Assembly (NCBI GenBank): GCA_910577115.1
Contig: CAJTMC010000102.1
Location: forward strand, 1-5,961
Direction: 5' to 3'
From: an uncultured Lachnospiraceae bacterium
GTDB taxonomy: Bacteria > Bacillota > Clostridia > Lachnospirales > Lachnospiraceae
DNA length: 5,961 bases
The notes under the pieces are model-generated. The model was not told where the DNA came from, made no database searches, and was given only the letters and a program-made list of their open reading frames with translations. Positions within the stretch are counted from its first letter, which is position 1; each line of letters opens with the position of its first letter. A program made the translations under genes and the position numbers. Of this stretch, positions 1-4,684 are shown one piece after another.

Positions 1-65
1 ACAGTAGCAGTGCTCAAGCCTAATTCTTCAGCAATATCAGCAATCCTTATCCTTCCGTTTTCCAT
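1..65 (-). CDS. LacI/PurR-family transcriptional regulator, N-terminal end only
   Basis: The first 21 codons of a gene that runs off the left edge. The translation begins MENGRIRIADIAEELGLSTA and goes on TV, the classic LacI-family headpiece: a helix-turn-helix in which IADIAEELGLS is followed by the recognition helix STATV. Members are repressors (rarely activators) of sugar uptake and catabolism genes, with a periplasmic-binding-like sensor domain that lies outside this window. ATG at 65 is preferred because the ribosome site AGAGAGGA lies 9 bases upstream; an in-frame ATG at 71 would leave only 3 bases. The gene belongs to the host chromosome flanking the mobile element. Effector and target genes cannot be told from this fragment. 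Confidence 0.85.
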   Translation of the reverse strand, partial: MENGRIRIADIAEELGLSTAT

Positions 66-71
66 ACACAT

Positions 72-264
72 CAATCCTCTCTTTATGACTATAGGCACTA
101 TAATTTTCAGAAATATAAATACCCTCTGACTTTTCAACACTGTATATTTTTATCTTATTCTATCAGATAAGCACCCTCCATATTTAATTCCTTTAACAAA
201 TGGGAACTCTGATAAGACACTTTTTATAGCATTTAATAACTGTTATATCTTATCTTCAAAAAGT
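72..264. other. Left chromosomal flank, upstream region of the LacI-family gene
   Basis: AT-rich DNA with no gene. It should hold the promoter and any operator of the LacI-family gene, but I see no convincing -35/-10 pair for that strand. GATAAG occurs at 166-171 and 211-216 and inverted (CTTATC) at 249-254, and ATAACTGTTAT at 235-245 is a short palindrome. These may be regulator sites; nothing more can be supported. Confidence 0.4.
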
Positions 265-282
265 TCGCAAACCCTTGTAAAT
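265..282 (+). repeat. Candidate left attachment core (attL)
   Basis: TCGCAAACCCTTGTAAAT matches 5723-5740 (TCGCAAAACCTTGAAAAT) at 16 of 18 positions in the same orientation. The pair encloses all the mobile-element genes, with the integrase gene ending 94 bases before the right copy, as is usual for tyrosine-recombinase elements. Imperfect identity of the two copies is expected for relaxed-target Tn916-like integrases, which leave heterologous coupling bases. The exact crossover bases are not determinable here. Confidence 0.55.
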
Positions 283-304
283 GCTAAATTTATAACAAGT
301 GAGC

Positions 305-381
305 TTGCCCTTATACTTTCCCTTGTGTTATATCCTTTGCCCTCATGTTACGAACCCTCATAAGGGCAAAAATAAGGGAAA
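305..381. repeat. Left-end integrase arm-site cluster
   Basis: Four copies of a 10-bp module AYAAGGGMAA: inverted at 305-314 (TTGCCCTTAT) and 317-326 (TTTCCCTTGT), direct at 360-369 (ATAAGGGCAA) and 372-381 (ATAAGGGAAA). A weaker fifth copy, TTGCCCTCAT, is at 337-346. Paired modules are spaced exactly 12 bases apart. The segment 360-381 matches 5674-5695 at the other end at 21 of 22 positions. Symmetric module clusters just inside both ends of an element encoding an integrase with an N-terminal arm-binding domain are most simply arm-type integrase sites. The protein that binds them is inferred. Confidence 0.65.
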
Positions 382-488
382 GAAAAACCTGTAACAAATT
401 ATAACATGAATTGAACAGAACAGGGAGAACTGATTAGAATGCTTTCACAAATTTCTCAAAAACACAAGAAGAAAGGACGAAAAAAGAT

Positions 489-720
489 ATGAGGTTTATT
501 CATGCAACATATAATATGATCCATAACAGTATTGATGTAACCACTTTTGACAGATATGTTTTACGGATAGACAGCGGAAGAAGGATTAAAAACAACACCA
601 TACTCTGAATGTACCTTAAATGCTTTGGCAATAGACAATCCCCTTGAATATGCAACGCTGTATCTTGAGGGCGGTATGCAGATGTGGATAGATGCGGAAG
701 ACTCATTAGAGTTGTGGTAA
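489..720 (+). pseudogene. Small uncharacterized protein gene, frameshifted
   Basis: ATG at 489 has an AAAGGA ribosome site at 472-477 and opens MRFIHATYNMIHNSIDVTTF, running to a TGA at 606-608. From about 571 the next frame (+1) continues the protein as TAEEGLKTTPYSECTLNALA, then IDNPLEYATLYLEGGMQMW, and ends at TAA 718-720. Joining the frames near ATAGACAGCGG needs two extra bases, so loss of one AC from an ACAC run at about 570-574 is the simplest explanation. The intact product would be about 77 residues. It resembles small DUF-type proteins with the phrase NPLEYA seen in Lachnospiraceae mobile DNA; I recall the style, not a function. The frame after the stop stays open to TAA at about 826 (includes EDWSKYKPVRSLF), which may be further decayed coding sequence. 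Confidence 0.55.
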
Positions 721-886
721 TATATCTTTCTTTGTATAGAGGACTGGTCAAAATATAAACCCGTTCGCTCTTTATTTGTAAAACTGCTCACACTTACATC
801 ATATATGAACGAAGTTTTACAATAATAAATCATTAGTAATTGTTTAGAAATAACTTATTAATTCTGACAGTTTAGTACCAAACGAT

Positions 887-931
887 ATGGATACAAAATA
901 GTCTACAACTTGCAGACTATTTTGTATCCAT
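887..931. repeat. 18-bp perfect inverted repeat overlapping the end of the nuclease remnant
   Basis: ATGGATACAAAATAGTCT (887-904) and AGACTATTTTGTATCCAT (914-931) are exact inverted copies around a 9-base loop. The right arm contains the last codons and TAG stop of the DUF1016 gene on the minus strand. It could act as a bidirectional transcription end, but it is AT-rich and has no T-run after it, so a standard intrinsic terminator is not supported. Confidence 0.8.
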
Positions 932-1351
932 CATTTTCGCAACTTCAGATTCCAACGTTTCTATTGTAGGAAGACTGCGTTGATATTCTTTGCTGAGAGC
1001 GTTGCCTAATTCATATCCCGCAATACCAATCGGTTGCGAAACTTCTTCCAAAGAATATTCTGCCACAACATTATCCTTATCTTTACAAATAAGCAAGCCT
1101 ATTGCCGGATTATCACCATCTCCTGTTAATTGTTTATTTACTGCGGTAACATAAAAATTCAATTTTCCAACATACTCCGGTTCAAATCTCTTTGTTTTAA
1201 GTTCCACAACAACATAGCAATGCAGCTTAATATGGTAAAACAATAAATCAATATAAAATTCACGCTCTCCAACCCGTAACTGAACCTGACGTCCCACATA
1301 GGAGAACCCCGTTCCCAACTCCAACAGGAACTGTGTAACTTGACTAATTTT
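917..1351 (-). pseudogene. DUF1016 / YhcG-type PD-(D/E)XK nuclease, N-terminally truncated
   Basis: The reading frame gives KISQVTQFLLELGTGFSYVG, then FYIDLLFYH, CYVVVELKTKRF and IGLLICKDKDNVVAEYSLEE, the C-terminal nuclease domain of the DUF1016 (YhcG) family. The catalytic signature D...ExK is intact (D in FYIDLLF, E and K in VELK), so the fold core may survive. Full-length relatives are about 340-370 residues and begin with a winged-helix DUF1016_N domain, which is absent. Family resemblance stops at about 1350 and an in-frame TAG lies at 1361-1363. No start codon has a ribosome site; the first in-frame start is a TTG at 1324. Relatives are often cargo of mobile elements and sit near type I restriction systems; their biological role is unsettled. 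This copy is a broken cargo gene, probably not expressed. Confidence 0.85.
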
Positions 1352-1431
1352 ACCATAAATCTAGTAAAAATAACAGATTATTGCGGAATTATTTTGTGCA
1401 ATAGCGTGAAATAAACTCATTAGTTTTTATG

Positions 1432-1476
1432 TAATCCATCGAAATTTCGATGGATTAGTCATCGTTCCAAAACGAT
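1432..1476. repeat. 26-bp perfect palindrome plus adjacent 6-bp hairpin
   Basis: 1432-1457 is an exact palindrome with 13-base arms (TAATCCATCGAAA and its complement) and no loop. Immediately after, ATCGTT (1461-1466) pairs with AACGAT (1471-1476) around CCAA. The pair lies between the truncated nuclease and the end of the relaxase gene and could end transcription of mob coming from the right, but there is no T-run in either direction. It could instead be a dimer-protein binding site or an end of an inserted unit. Confidence 0.75.
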
Positions 1477-1525
1477 ATACGGATTATATACATAGATGCT
1501 GTTGATAAAGAAAAAAACATTTTAA

Positions 1526-2284
1526 TTACAAACGATTCCTGCTCATTTTTACACCCATAAGCTGTACCTGCTGTTCGACAGCCTCCACATTCTGCGCCAA
1601 CTGTTCTATTGTGCCTGTACGGTTTTCCGGCTTGATTTCCGGCTGTATCAGTTCCTTTGGGTATTCCTGCCCTGTGTGGATATCCATATAGGATTTCAGC
1701 CGGTAATAATAGCCTTCATTCCTGTTATCTTCAAACACAGGGGAAACTTCGCCCTTTGAGGTCTGCCACCGCATAAGGCGTGGAAACCAGCACAGTCCGT
1801 CCACAATGATTTCCTTAAATGAATTGAGCAGCTCCCCAAGTGCGGTAAACAGTCCCCGAAAGCTGTTTCCTGCCTCTATATCCTCCCCACGTTCCACATG
1901 GTTCGCAAATTCCTCAATCAATGGCGCAAAGGGAAGGTACGCCTGTATAAACTGCTTTATCTTTTGGAGTGCATTCAGAAAGATATTGGAACTTTCAATC
2001 TCCCCGTCCAGTTCCTCTAATTTTTTCTGCGTAATGGATTTCTGATGGTTCAGAACGAGAATGTCAGCTTCCAGTCCTATTTTATCCGTTGATAGTTTTT
2101 CAATCTTTTCTTCCTCTTTTGCAACTTTGTATTCCGCAACCGTCAGGTCATGGTTTTTGTCCTTTTTCTTTGCTCTTACTTCCTGCTGGAATATGGCTTT
2201 CATATAATAGCTTGCATCTGCCCGCATTTTATCCTGCAAAATTTCCGACAGGACTTGGGGCGTGAATACGGAACGTTTTGACAC
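1526..2284 (-). CDS. mob: MobV relaxase, C-terminal coiled-coil fragment
   Basis: Same frame as the relaxase N-terminal fragment, from which it is separated by one TAA (2291-2293) and two further codons. It begins at a GTG (2282-2284) with VSKRSVFTPQVLSEILQDKM, the segment that follows the relaxase core in MobV proteins. A long charged heptad-like stretch follows (EYKVAKEEEKIEKLSTDKI onward), predicting a coiled coil; near the end is GTIEQLAQNVEAVEQQVQLM, possibly a second one. In MobV proteins this half supports dimerization and contact with the host coupling machinery. It cannot nick DNA alone. Translation might restart at the GTG, since the stop is only 6 bases away and a G-rich AGGGAGGGG stretch lies upstream, but the spacing is poor. 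Most likely it is the silent tail of a nonsense-mutated gene. Confidence 0.8.
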   Translation of the reverse strand: MSKRSVFTPQVLSEILQDKMRADASYYMKAIFQQEVRAKKKDKNHDLTVAEYKVAKEEEKIEKLSTDKIGLEADILVLNHQKSITQKKLEELDGEIESSNIFLNALQKIKQFIQAYLPFAPLIEEFANHVERGEDIEAGNSFRGLFTALGELLNSFKEIIVDGLCWFPRLMRWQTSKGEVSPVFEDNRNEGYYYRLKSYMDIHTGQEYPKELIQPEIKPENRTGTIEQLAQNVEAVEQQVQLMGVKMSRNRL

Positions 2285-2290
2285 TTTTGT

Positions 2291-2803
2291 TTACAGCCCC
2301 CACTTAAATCCCCTCCCTACCGGAACTCCTACAACGTGCATATGCGGGCTTGCTTCATCAAAATGGACTGCTGCATTTGCAATCTTAAAATCCGGCAGAT
2401 ACTCCTGCAATTTCAAAATGAGCTGCTTATAGACCTGTTTCATAAATATTTTGTCCCCGCTGTTCTGTTCCCCAAATTTTTTATCCCCGCATTGTATGAT
2501 GACTTCCACCGTCATGTCCTGTTCCGTTTCGGACACATGTTCAAAATAATCGCCAATCCGTCTTTCCGGTCTTGTCTGCTTTGCATTGTATTCATGCAGT
2601 GCGGCATCAAATTCTTTACGGTATACATTTTTCACGTCCTGCATGAGATTGGTTGTCCCATAAAGAAGTGTGATGTTATCCCTGTTGTAATCCTGCGAAT
2701 GGTATTTCCTCAGATTGTGTTTTGCAACTCCGGCGAGTTTTGCTTTGCTGTTGATTGCGCTTTTCTTATTGCTGATATGGTTGCTGAAAGAAATCTCTCC
2801 CAT
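2291..2803 (-). CDS. mob: MobV (Pre/Mob) family relaxase, N-terminal fragment ended by premature TAA
   Basis: 170 residues starting MGEISFSNHISNKKSAINSK. KHNLRKY (His29) corresponds to the conserved KHN motif that holds the nicking histidine in MobM of pMV158. VHFDEASPHMHVVGV (His147, Glu150, His154, His156) is the metal-binding HxDE/PHxH motif. So the active-site residues are present, but the protein ends at GFKWGL where relatives continue; a full product here would be about 425 residues. The stop (CTG TAA ACA) could be one C-to-T change from a CAA codon. Ribosome site AGGAGG at 2808-2813 is close (4 bases) to the ATG. MobV relaxases nick oriT and stay bound to the 5' end for transfer by a helper element. 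About 170 residues is shorter than the 199-residue minimal active MobM fragment I recall, so activity is doubtful. Confidence 0.88.
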   Translation of the reverse strand: MGEISFSNHISNKKSAINSKAKLAGVAKHNLRKYHSQDYNRDNITLLYGTTNLMQDVKNVYRKEFDAALHEYNAKQTRPERRIGDYFEHVSETEQDMTVEVIIQCGDKKFGEQNSGDKIFMKQVYKQLILKLQEYLPDFKIANAAVHFDEASPHMHVVGVPVGRGFKWGL

Positions 2804-2835
2804 GTTTCCTCCTTGATTTCATGTTGAAACAGTGC

Positions 2836-2874
2836 GGTTATCATCTTGGCTCTGCCATAGATGATAACCCCCTA
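2836..2874 (-). other. Origin of transfer (oriT) of the MobV type
   Basis: GGTTATCATCT (2836-2846) and AGATGATAACC (2859-2869) are perfect 11-bp inverted repeats. Inside the loop TGGC (2847-2850) pairs with GCCA (2854-2857), giving a 15-bp stem with a single bulged base. On the minus strand the base of the stem reads TAGGGGGTTAT, 9 of 11 matches to the pMV158-type nick region TAGTGTGTTAT, placing the expected nick between the last G (2868) and the T (2867). The site lies directly upstream of the relaxase gene, where MobV origins are found. The assignment rests on recalled consensus and position. Confidence 0.7.
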
Positions 2875-2887
2875 GCAGTATTGTCAA
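2861..2887 (-). promoter_or_regulatory. Probable promoter of mob, embedded in oriT
   Basis: On the minus strand TTGACA (2887-2882) is a perfect -35 and TATCAT (2866-2861) a good -10, 15 bases apart (short of the ideal 17). The -10 lies inside the oriT stem and the nick lies in the spacer, so relaxase bound to oriT would block its own transcription, as known for MobM of pMV158. Confidence 0.5.
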
Positions 2888-3186
2888 AATCAATGTTCCA
2901 TTGCCTTCGCCAATACTGCGGGAGCTCTCCGAGGGTATTCAGCAAAATGTGCTTTCAGCATATTGGAAACAATTTTCCGGCTACTTTATGCTTATTTTAT
3001 TAGCAATCCTTTTATTTCTGCCCGTCTTTGTTATCCTTATCTGTCCTGAATGTACTGGTTATGCTGAATTACATCTCTGCTGTTTCTGGTGTTCAACTGA
3101 CTTTATTCAAAGTGACTGCATTTTTTAAGTTCATATTTCAAAAATGATTGCATTTTTTAAGTTCACCGCAACTGTGCTCCCGACTT
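2881..3186. other. Spacer between oriT and the excisionase gene
   Basis: No convincing full gene on either strand. On the minus strand 2985-2890 reads like the tail of a protein: SSRKIVSNMLKAHFAEYPRR, then APAVLAKAMEH and TGA. It is preceded by an in-frame TAA (2986-2988) and its internal ATG at 2961 has no ribosome site, so it is at most a remnant. The plus strand has a hydrophobic open stretch from a TTG without a ribosome site, which I do not believe. A 17-bp direct repeat is annotated separately. Confidence 0.4.
3117..3165. repeat. Two exact copies of a 17-bp direct repeat
   Basis: TGCATTTTTTAAGTTCA occurs at 3117-3133 and 3149-3165, 32 bases apart, and the similarity extends leftward (TTCAAAGTGAC versus TTCAAAAATGAT). 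The repeats lie just past the end of xis. Two same-orientation copies at three helical turns suggest a protein-binding pair (Xis sites, or an iteron-like origin), but no replication gene is visible. Confidence 0.75.
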
Positions 3187-3417
3187 TTAAACCGCCGTCT
3201 TTCTTGTAACAGCTTTTACGTTGCCCCTGTCCCTCAAATCCCTCCCCTCATTGACAGTCATAAACAGTTCCAGAATATCCTTTTTGATAAGTACCTTTCT
3301 CCCCACTTTCAGTACAGGGAGTTTATCCCATTCCACCAGCTTTCTCAGTGTGTTCCGACCTATTCCGGTGTAGTCTGCCGCCTCCTCAATGGAAAGGGCA
3401 ATCTTCATTTCTGTCAT
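3187..3417 (-). CDS. xis: Excisionase-family DNA-binding protein (Tn916 Xis-like)
   Basis: 76 residues, MTEMKIALSIEEAADYTGIG at the start, then RNTLRKLVEWDKLPVLKVGRK and VLIKKDILELF. This is the winged-helix HTH_17 / excisionase fold: SIEEAADYTGIGRNTLRKLV is the helix-turn-helix and LPVLKVGRKVLIKK the wing. Tn916-type Xis proteins of about 65-75 residues bend the element ends to favour excision by the integrase. The ATG at 3417 has AGGAGG (3425-3430) seven bases upstream. It is transcribed away from the regulator gene and toward mob, with which it may share a transcript. It is intact. A small regulator of the same fold is the main alternative; integrase in the same element favours Xis. Confidence 0.88.
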   Translation of the reverse strand: MTEMKIALSIEEAADYTGIGRNTLRKLVEWDKLPVLKVGRKVLIKKDILELFMTVNEGRDLRDRGNVKAVTRKTAV

Positions 3418-3436
3418 TCATTTTCCTCCTCTTAAA

Positions 3437-3449
3437 TTGCAATATGCAA
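3437..3449. promoter_or_regulatory. Operator copy 1, between the xis promoter and ribosome site
   Basis: TTGCAATATGCAA, itself a palindrome of TTGCA and TGCAA around ATA. The exact reverse complement is at 3525-3537; including one flanking base the match is 14 of 14. It lies just before the xis ribosome site, where a bound repressor would block initiation or elongation. XRE-family repressors typically bind such short dyads, so the neighbouring regulator is the likely ligand. Confidence 0.7.
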
Positions 3450-3464
3450 TTTTGTAGTATGCTT

Positions 3465-3493
3465 ACTATACATCATTTATATTTCTTCGCTAA
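3465..3493 (-). promoter_or_regulatory. Possible promoter of xis
   Basis: On the minus strand TATAGT (3470-3465) is a fair -10 and TTAGCG (3493-3488) a weak -35 at 17 bases. Short dyads overlap both: TAGTA/TACTA at 3455-3468 and CGCT/AGCG at 3488-3496. The weak -35 would suit a promoter that is usually off. Confidence 0.4.
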
Positions 3494-3524
3494 GCGTTAT
3501 GTAATTTTAAAAATTATTTTTAGC

Positions 3525-3537
3525 TTGCATATTGCAA
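3525..3537. promoter_or_regulatory. Operator copy 2, over the -35 box of the XRE gene
   Basis: TTGCATATTGCAA, the exact inverted copy of 3437-3449. Its last six bases (3532-3537) are the -35 hexamer of the regulator's own promoter, which implies autoregulation. The centres of the two operators are 88 bases apart, so looping across the divergent promoter region is conceivable. Confidence 0.7.
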
Positions 3538-3560
3538 TAATGGTTTTGGTATGGTATACT
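3532..3560 (+). promoter_or_regulatory. Promoter of the XRE regulator (and probably int)
   Basis: TTGCAA (3532-3537), 17-base spacer, TATACT (3555-3560), preceded by TG one base before the -10 (extended -10). The start would be near 3567, followed by the AAAGGAGGG ribosome site at 3576-3583. This is a strong-looking sigma-A promoter. Confidence 0.75.
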
Positions 3561-3591
3561 TTAATCATACCGATAAAGGAGGGAAACCAAC

Positions 3592-4212
3592 ATGAAAGAC
3601 AAAGAGCTGCGCCGGATAATCGGCGGCAGGGCAAAACAACGGAGACTGGAACTGGGCGTCAACCAGCCTTATGTTGCTGAAAAAATGGGCGTCACCGCAT
3701 CCACCATTCAGAGGTACGAGGCAGGAACGATTGACAACACCAAGAAACTTGTCCTTGACGGTTTGGCAGATGCCCTCCATGTTTCCGTAGAGTGGTTAAA
3801 AGGCGAAACGGAGAAATACGAATCTGACATTACGGATAAAAAGGAAATGTTAATACGTGATGCCATGTCCTCCATTCTTTCAAAGCTGCCTTATGACATG
3901 GAAACTTCCGAATCAGACTTTTCAAAAGACCTGTTGCTGCTGATGTTGCAGGAATATGAATTGTTTGTGGATTCGTTCCGCCTTGCGTGCAGGAAGTTTA
4001 AGGGCAACAGGGAAAGCGCACAGCTTGCAAAGACAATGGGATTTGAATCGGACAGGGAATATAATGAAATCATGTTCCTGCGGGAGATTACCCACACTGT
4101 AAATGCCCTTAATGATATGGGCGACATAGTGAGGCTCTACTCCAAAAACCCTGACACCGCCGCTGCAAGGCTTTCCGTTCTCTTATCAGGGGAAGATTCC
4201 GATTCGGTATAG
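3592..4212 (+). CDS. XRE-family helix-turn-helix regulator of the element
   Basis: 206 residues. Residues about 10-66 form an HTH_3 (Cro/C1) domain: GRAKQRRLELGVNQPYVAEK, then MGVTASTIQRYEAGTI, then KLVLDGLADALHVSVEWLKG. The C-terminal 140 residues are helical and acidic with no catalytic motif I recognise; they probably serve in oligomerization or signal sensing. ATG at 3592 follows AAAGGAGGG by 8 bases. The gene is divergent from xis, upstream of int, and its promoter holds an operator-like dyad, so it likely represses itself and xis. The frame is intact and ends in TAG, which shows that TAG serves as a stop in this element. No CI-type protease site or metallopeptidase partner (as in ICEBs1 ImmR/ImmA) is visible. 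Confidence 0.88.
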   Translation: MKDKELRRIIGGRAKQRRLELGVNQPYVAEKMGVTASTIQRYEAGTIDNTKKLVLDGLADALHVSVEWLKGETEKYESDITDKKEMLIRDAMSSILSKLPYDMETSESDFSKDLLLLMLQEYELFVDSFRLACRKFKGNRESAQLAKTMGFESDREYNEIMFLREITHTVNALNDMGDIVRLYSKNPDTAAARLSVLLSGEDSDSV

Positions 4213-4282
4213 CGGGACGGCAGATTTTATGCTATCCTTATTTTCAGAAAGCATTCCATCAGTTCCGACTGCCATATCTGTT

Positions 4283-4315
4283 CAATGAATTACATACGCA
4301 GAAATGCGTTCATTG
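4283..4315 (+). promoter_or_regulatory. Hairpin directly in front of the integrase ribosome site
   Basis: ACGCA (4296-4300) pairs with TGCGT (4305-4309) around the tetraloop GAAA, and CAATGA (4283-4288) pairs with TCATTG (4310-4315) below it, leaving a 7-base bulge. The structure ends two bases before AGGAG (4318-4322). It may tune access to the int ribosome site. The rest of the 119-base gap after the XRE gene shows only weak nested dyads (GGCAG 4219-4223 with CTGCC 4269-4273; ATGCT 4229-4233 with AGCAT 4250-4254). Confidence 0.5.
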
Positions 4316-4330
4316 AAAGGAGAAACGAAT

Positions 4331-4627
4331 ATGGCAAAGGGATCAGTACGGAAGAAAGGAAAGAAATGGTACTACCGCTTCTATGTAGAGGATGCAAGCG
4401 GCAACTTGGTACAGAAAGAATGTGCTGGAACAGAAAGCAAGAGCGAAACGGAAAAGCTGTTAAGGCAGGCAATGGAGGACTATGAAAGCAAGAAATTCAT
4501 TGCAAAGGCGGATAATATCACTCTCGGACAGTTGCTTGACACATGGGCAGAGGAAGAATTAAAGACAGGAACATTGAGCAATGGCACTGTCGGTACTTAT
4601 TTACAGGCAATCAATCGCATTAAATAG
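4331..4627 (+). CDS. int: Tyrosine integrase, N-terminal fragment ended by in-frame TAG
   Basis: 98 residues from ATG 4331 (AGGAG 8 bases upstream; an earlier in-frame ATG at 4304 has no ribosome site). Residues 1-55 (MAKGSVRKKGKKWYYRFYVE onward) are the AP2-like arm-DNA-binding domain of Tn916/phage integrases. From NITLGQLLDTWAEEELKTG the SAM-like core-binding domain begins and is cut at AINRIK by TAG (4625-4627). The same frame continues at once with HPVSRRKLKTVTSGHLQQFM, so one codon interrupts an otherwise complete integrase; CAG to TAG would be a single change. Alone, this fragment could bind arm sites but not recombine, and so might act as a competitor of intact integrases. Confidence 0.85.
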   Translation: MAKGSVRKKGKKWYYRFYVEDASGNLVQKECAGTESKSETEKLLRQAMEDYESKKFIAKADNITLGQLLDTWAEEELKTGTLSNGTVGTYLQAINRIK

Positions 4628-4684
4628 CACCCTGTAAGCAGACGAAAGCTAAAAACAGTTACTTCAGGGCATTTACAGCAGTTT

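Noticed and set aside
155..181. 8-residue leader-peptide-like frame (minus strand, MEGAYLIE) with an AAAGGA upstream
   Set aside because: Too short to separate from chance, and no attenuator structure or regulated codons follow.
265..282. tRNA gene 3' end as integration target
   Set aside because: No cloverleaf or tRNA-like sequence at either end of the element.
887..931. Intrinsic terminator
   Set aside because: Stem is AT-rich and neither strand has a T-run after it.
2336..2827. 163-codon open frame on the plus strand
   Set aside because: Lies opposite the relaxase gene, which has clear MobV motifs; Cys/Phe-rich antisense composition and no ribosome site.
2901..3128. 75-codon plus-strand frame with a hydrophobic stretch resembling a membrane peptide
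   Set aside because: Starts at TTG with no ribosome site; opposite-strand sequence looks at least as coding-like at its left end; composition fits T-rich noncoding DNA.
3117..3165. CRISPR array
   Set aside because: Only two 17-bp copies with a 15-base gap and no cas genes.
4625..4627. TAG reassigned to an amino acid in this organism
   Set aside because: The XRE gene of the same element ends naturally at TAG and the nuclease remnant also ends at TAG, so TAG acts as a stop here; suppression in special cases stays open.
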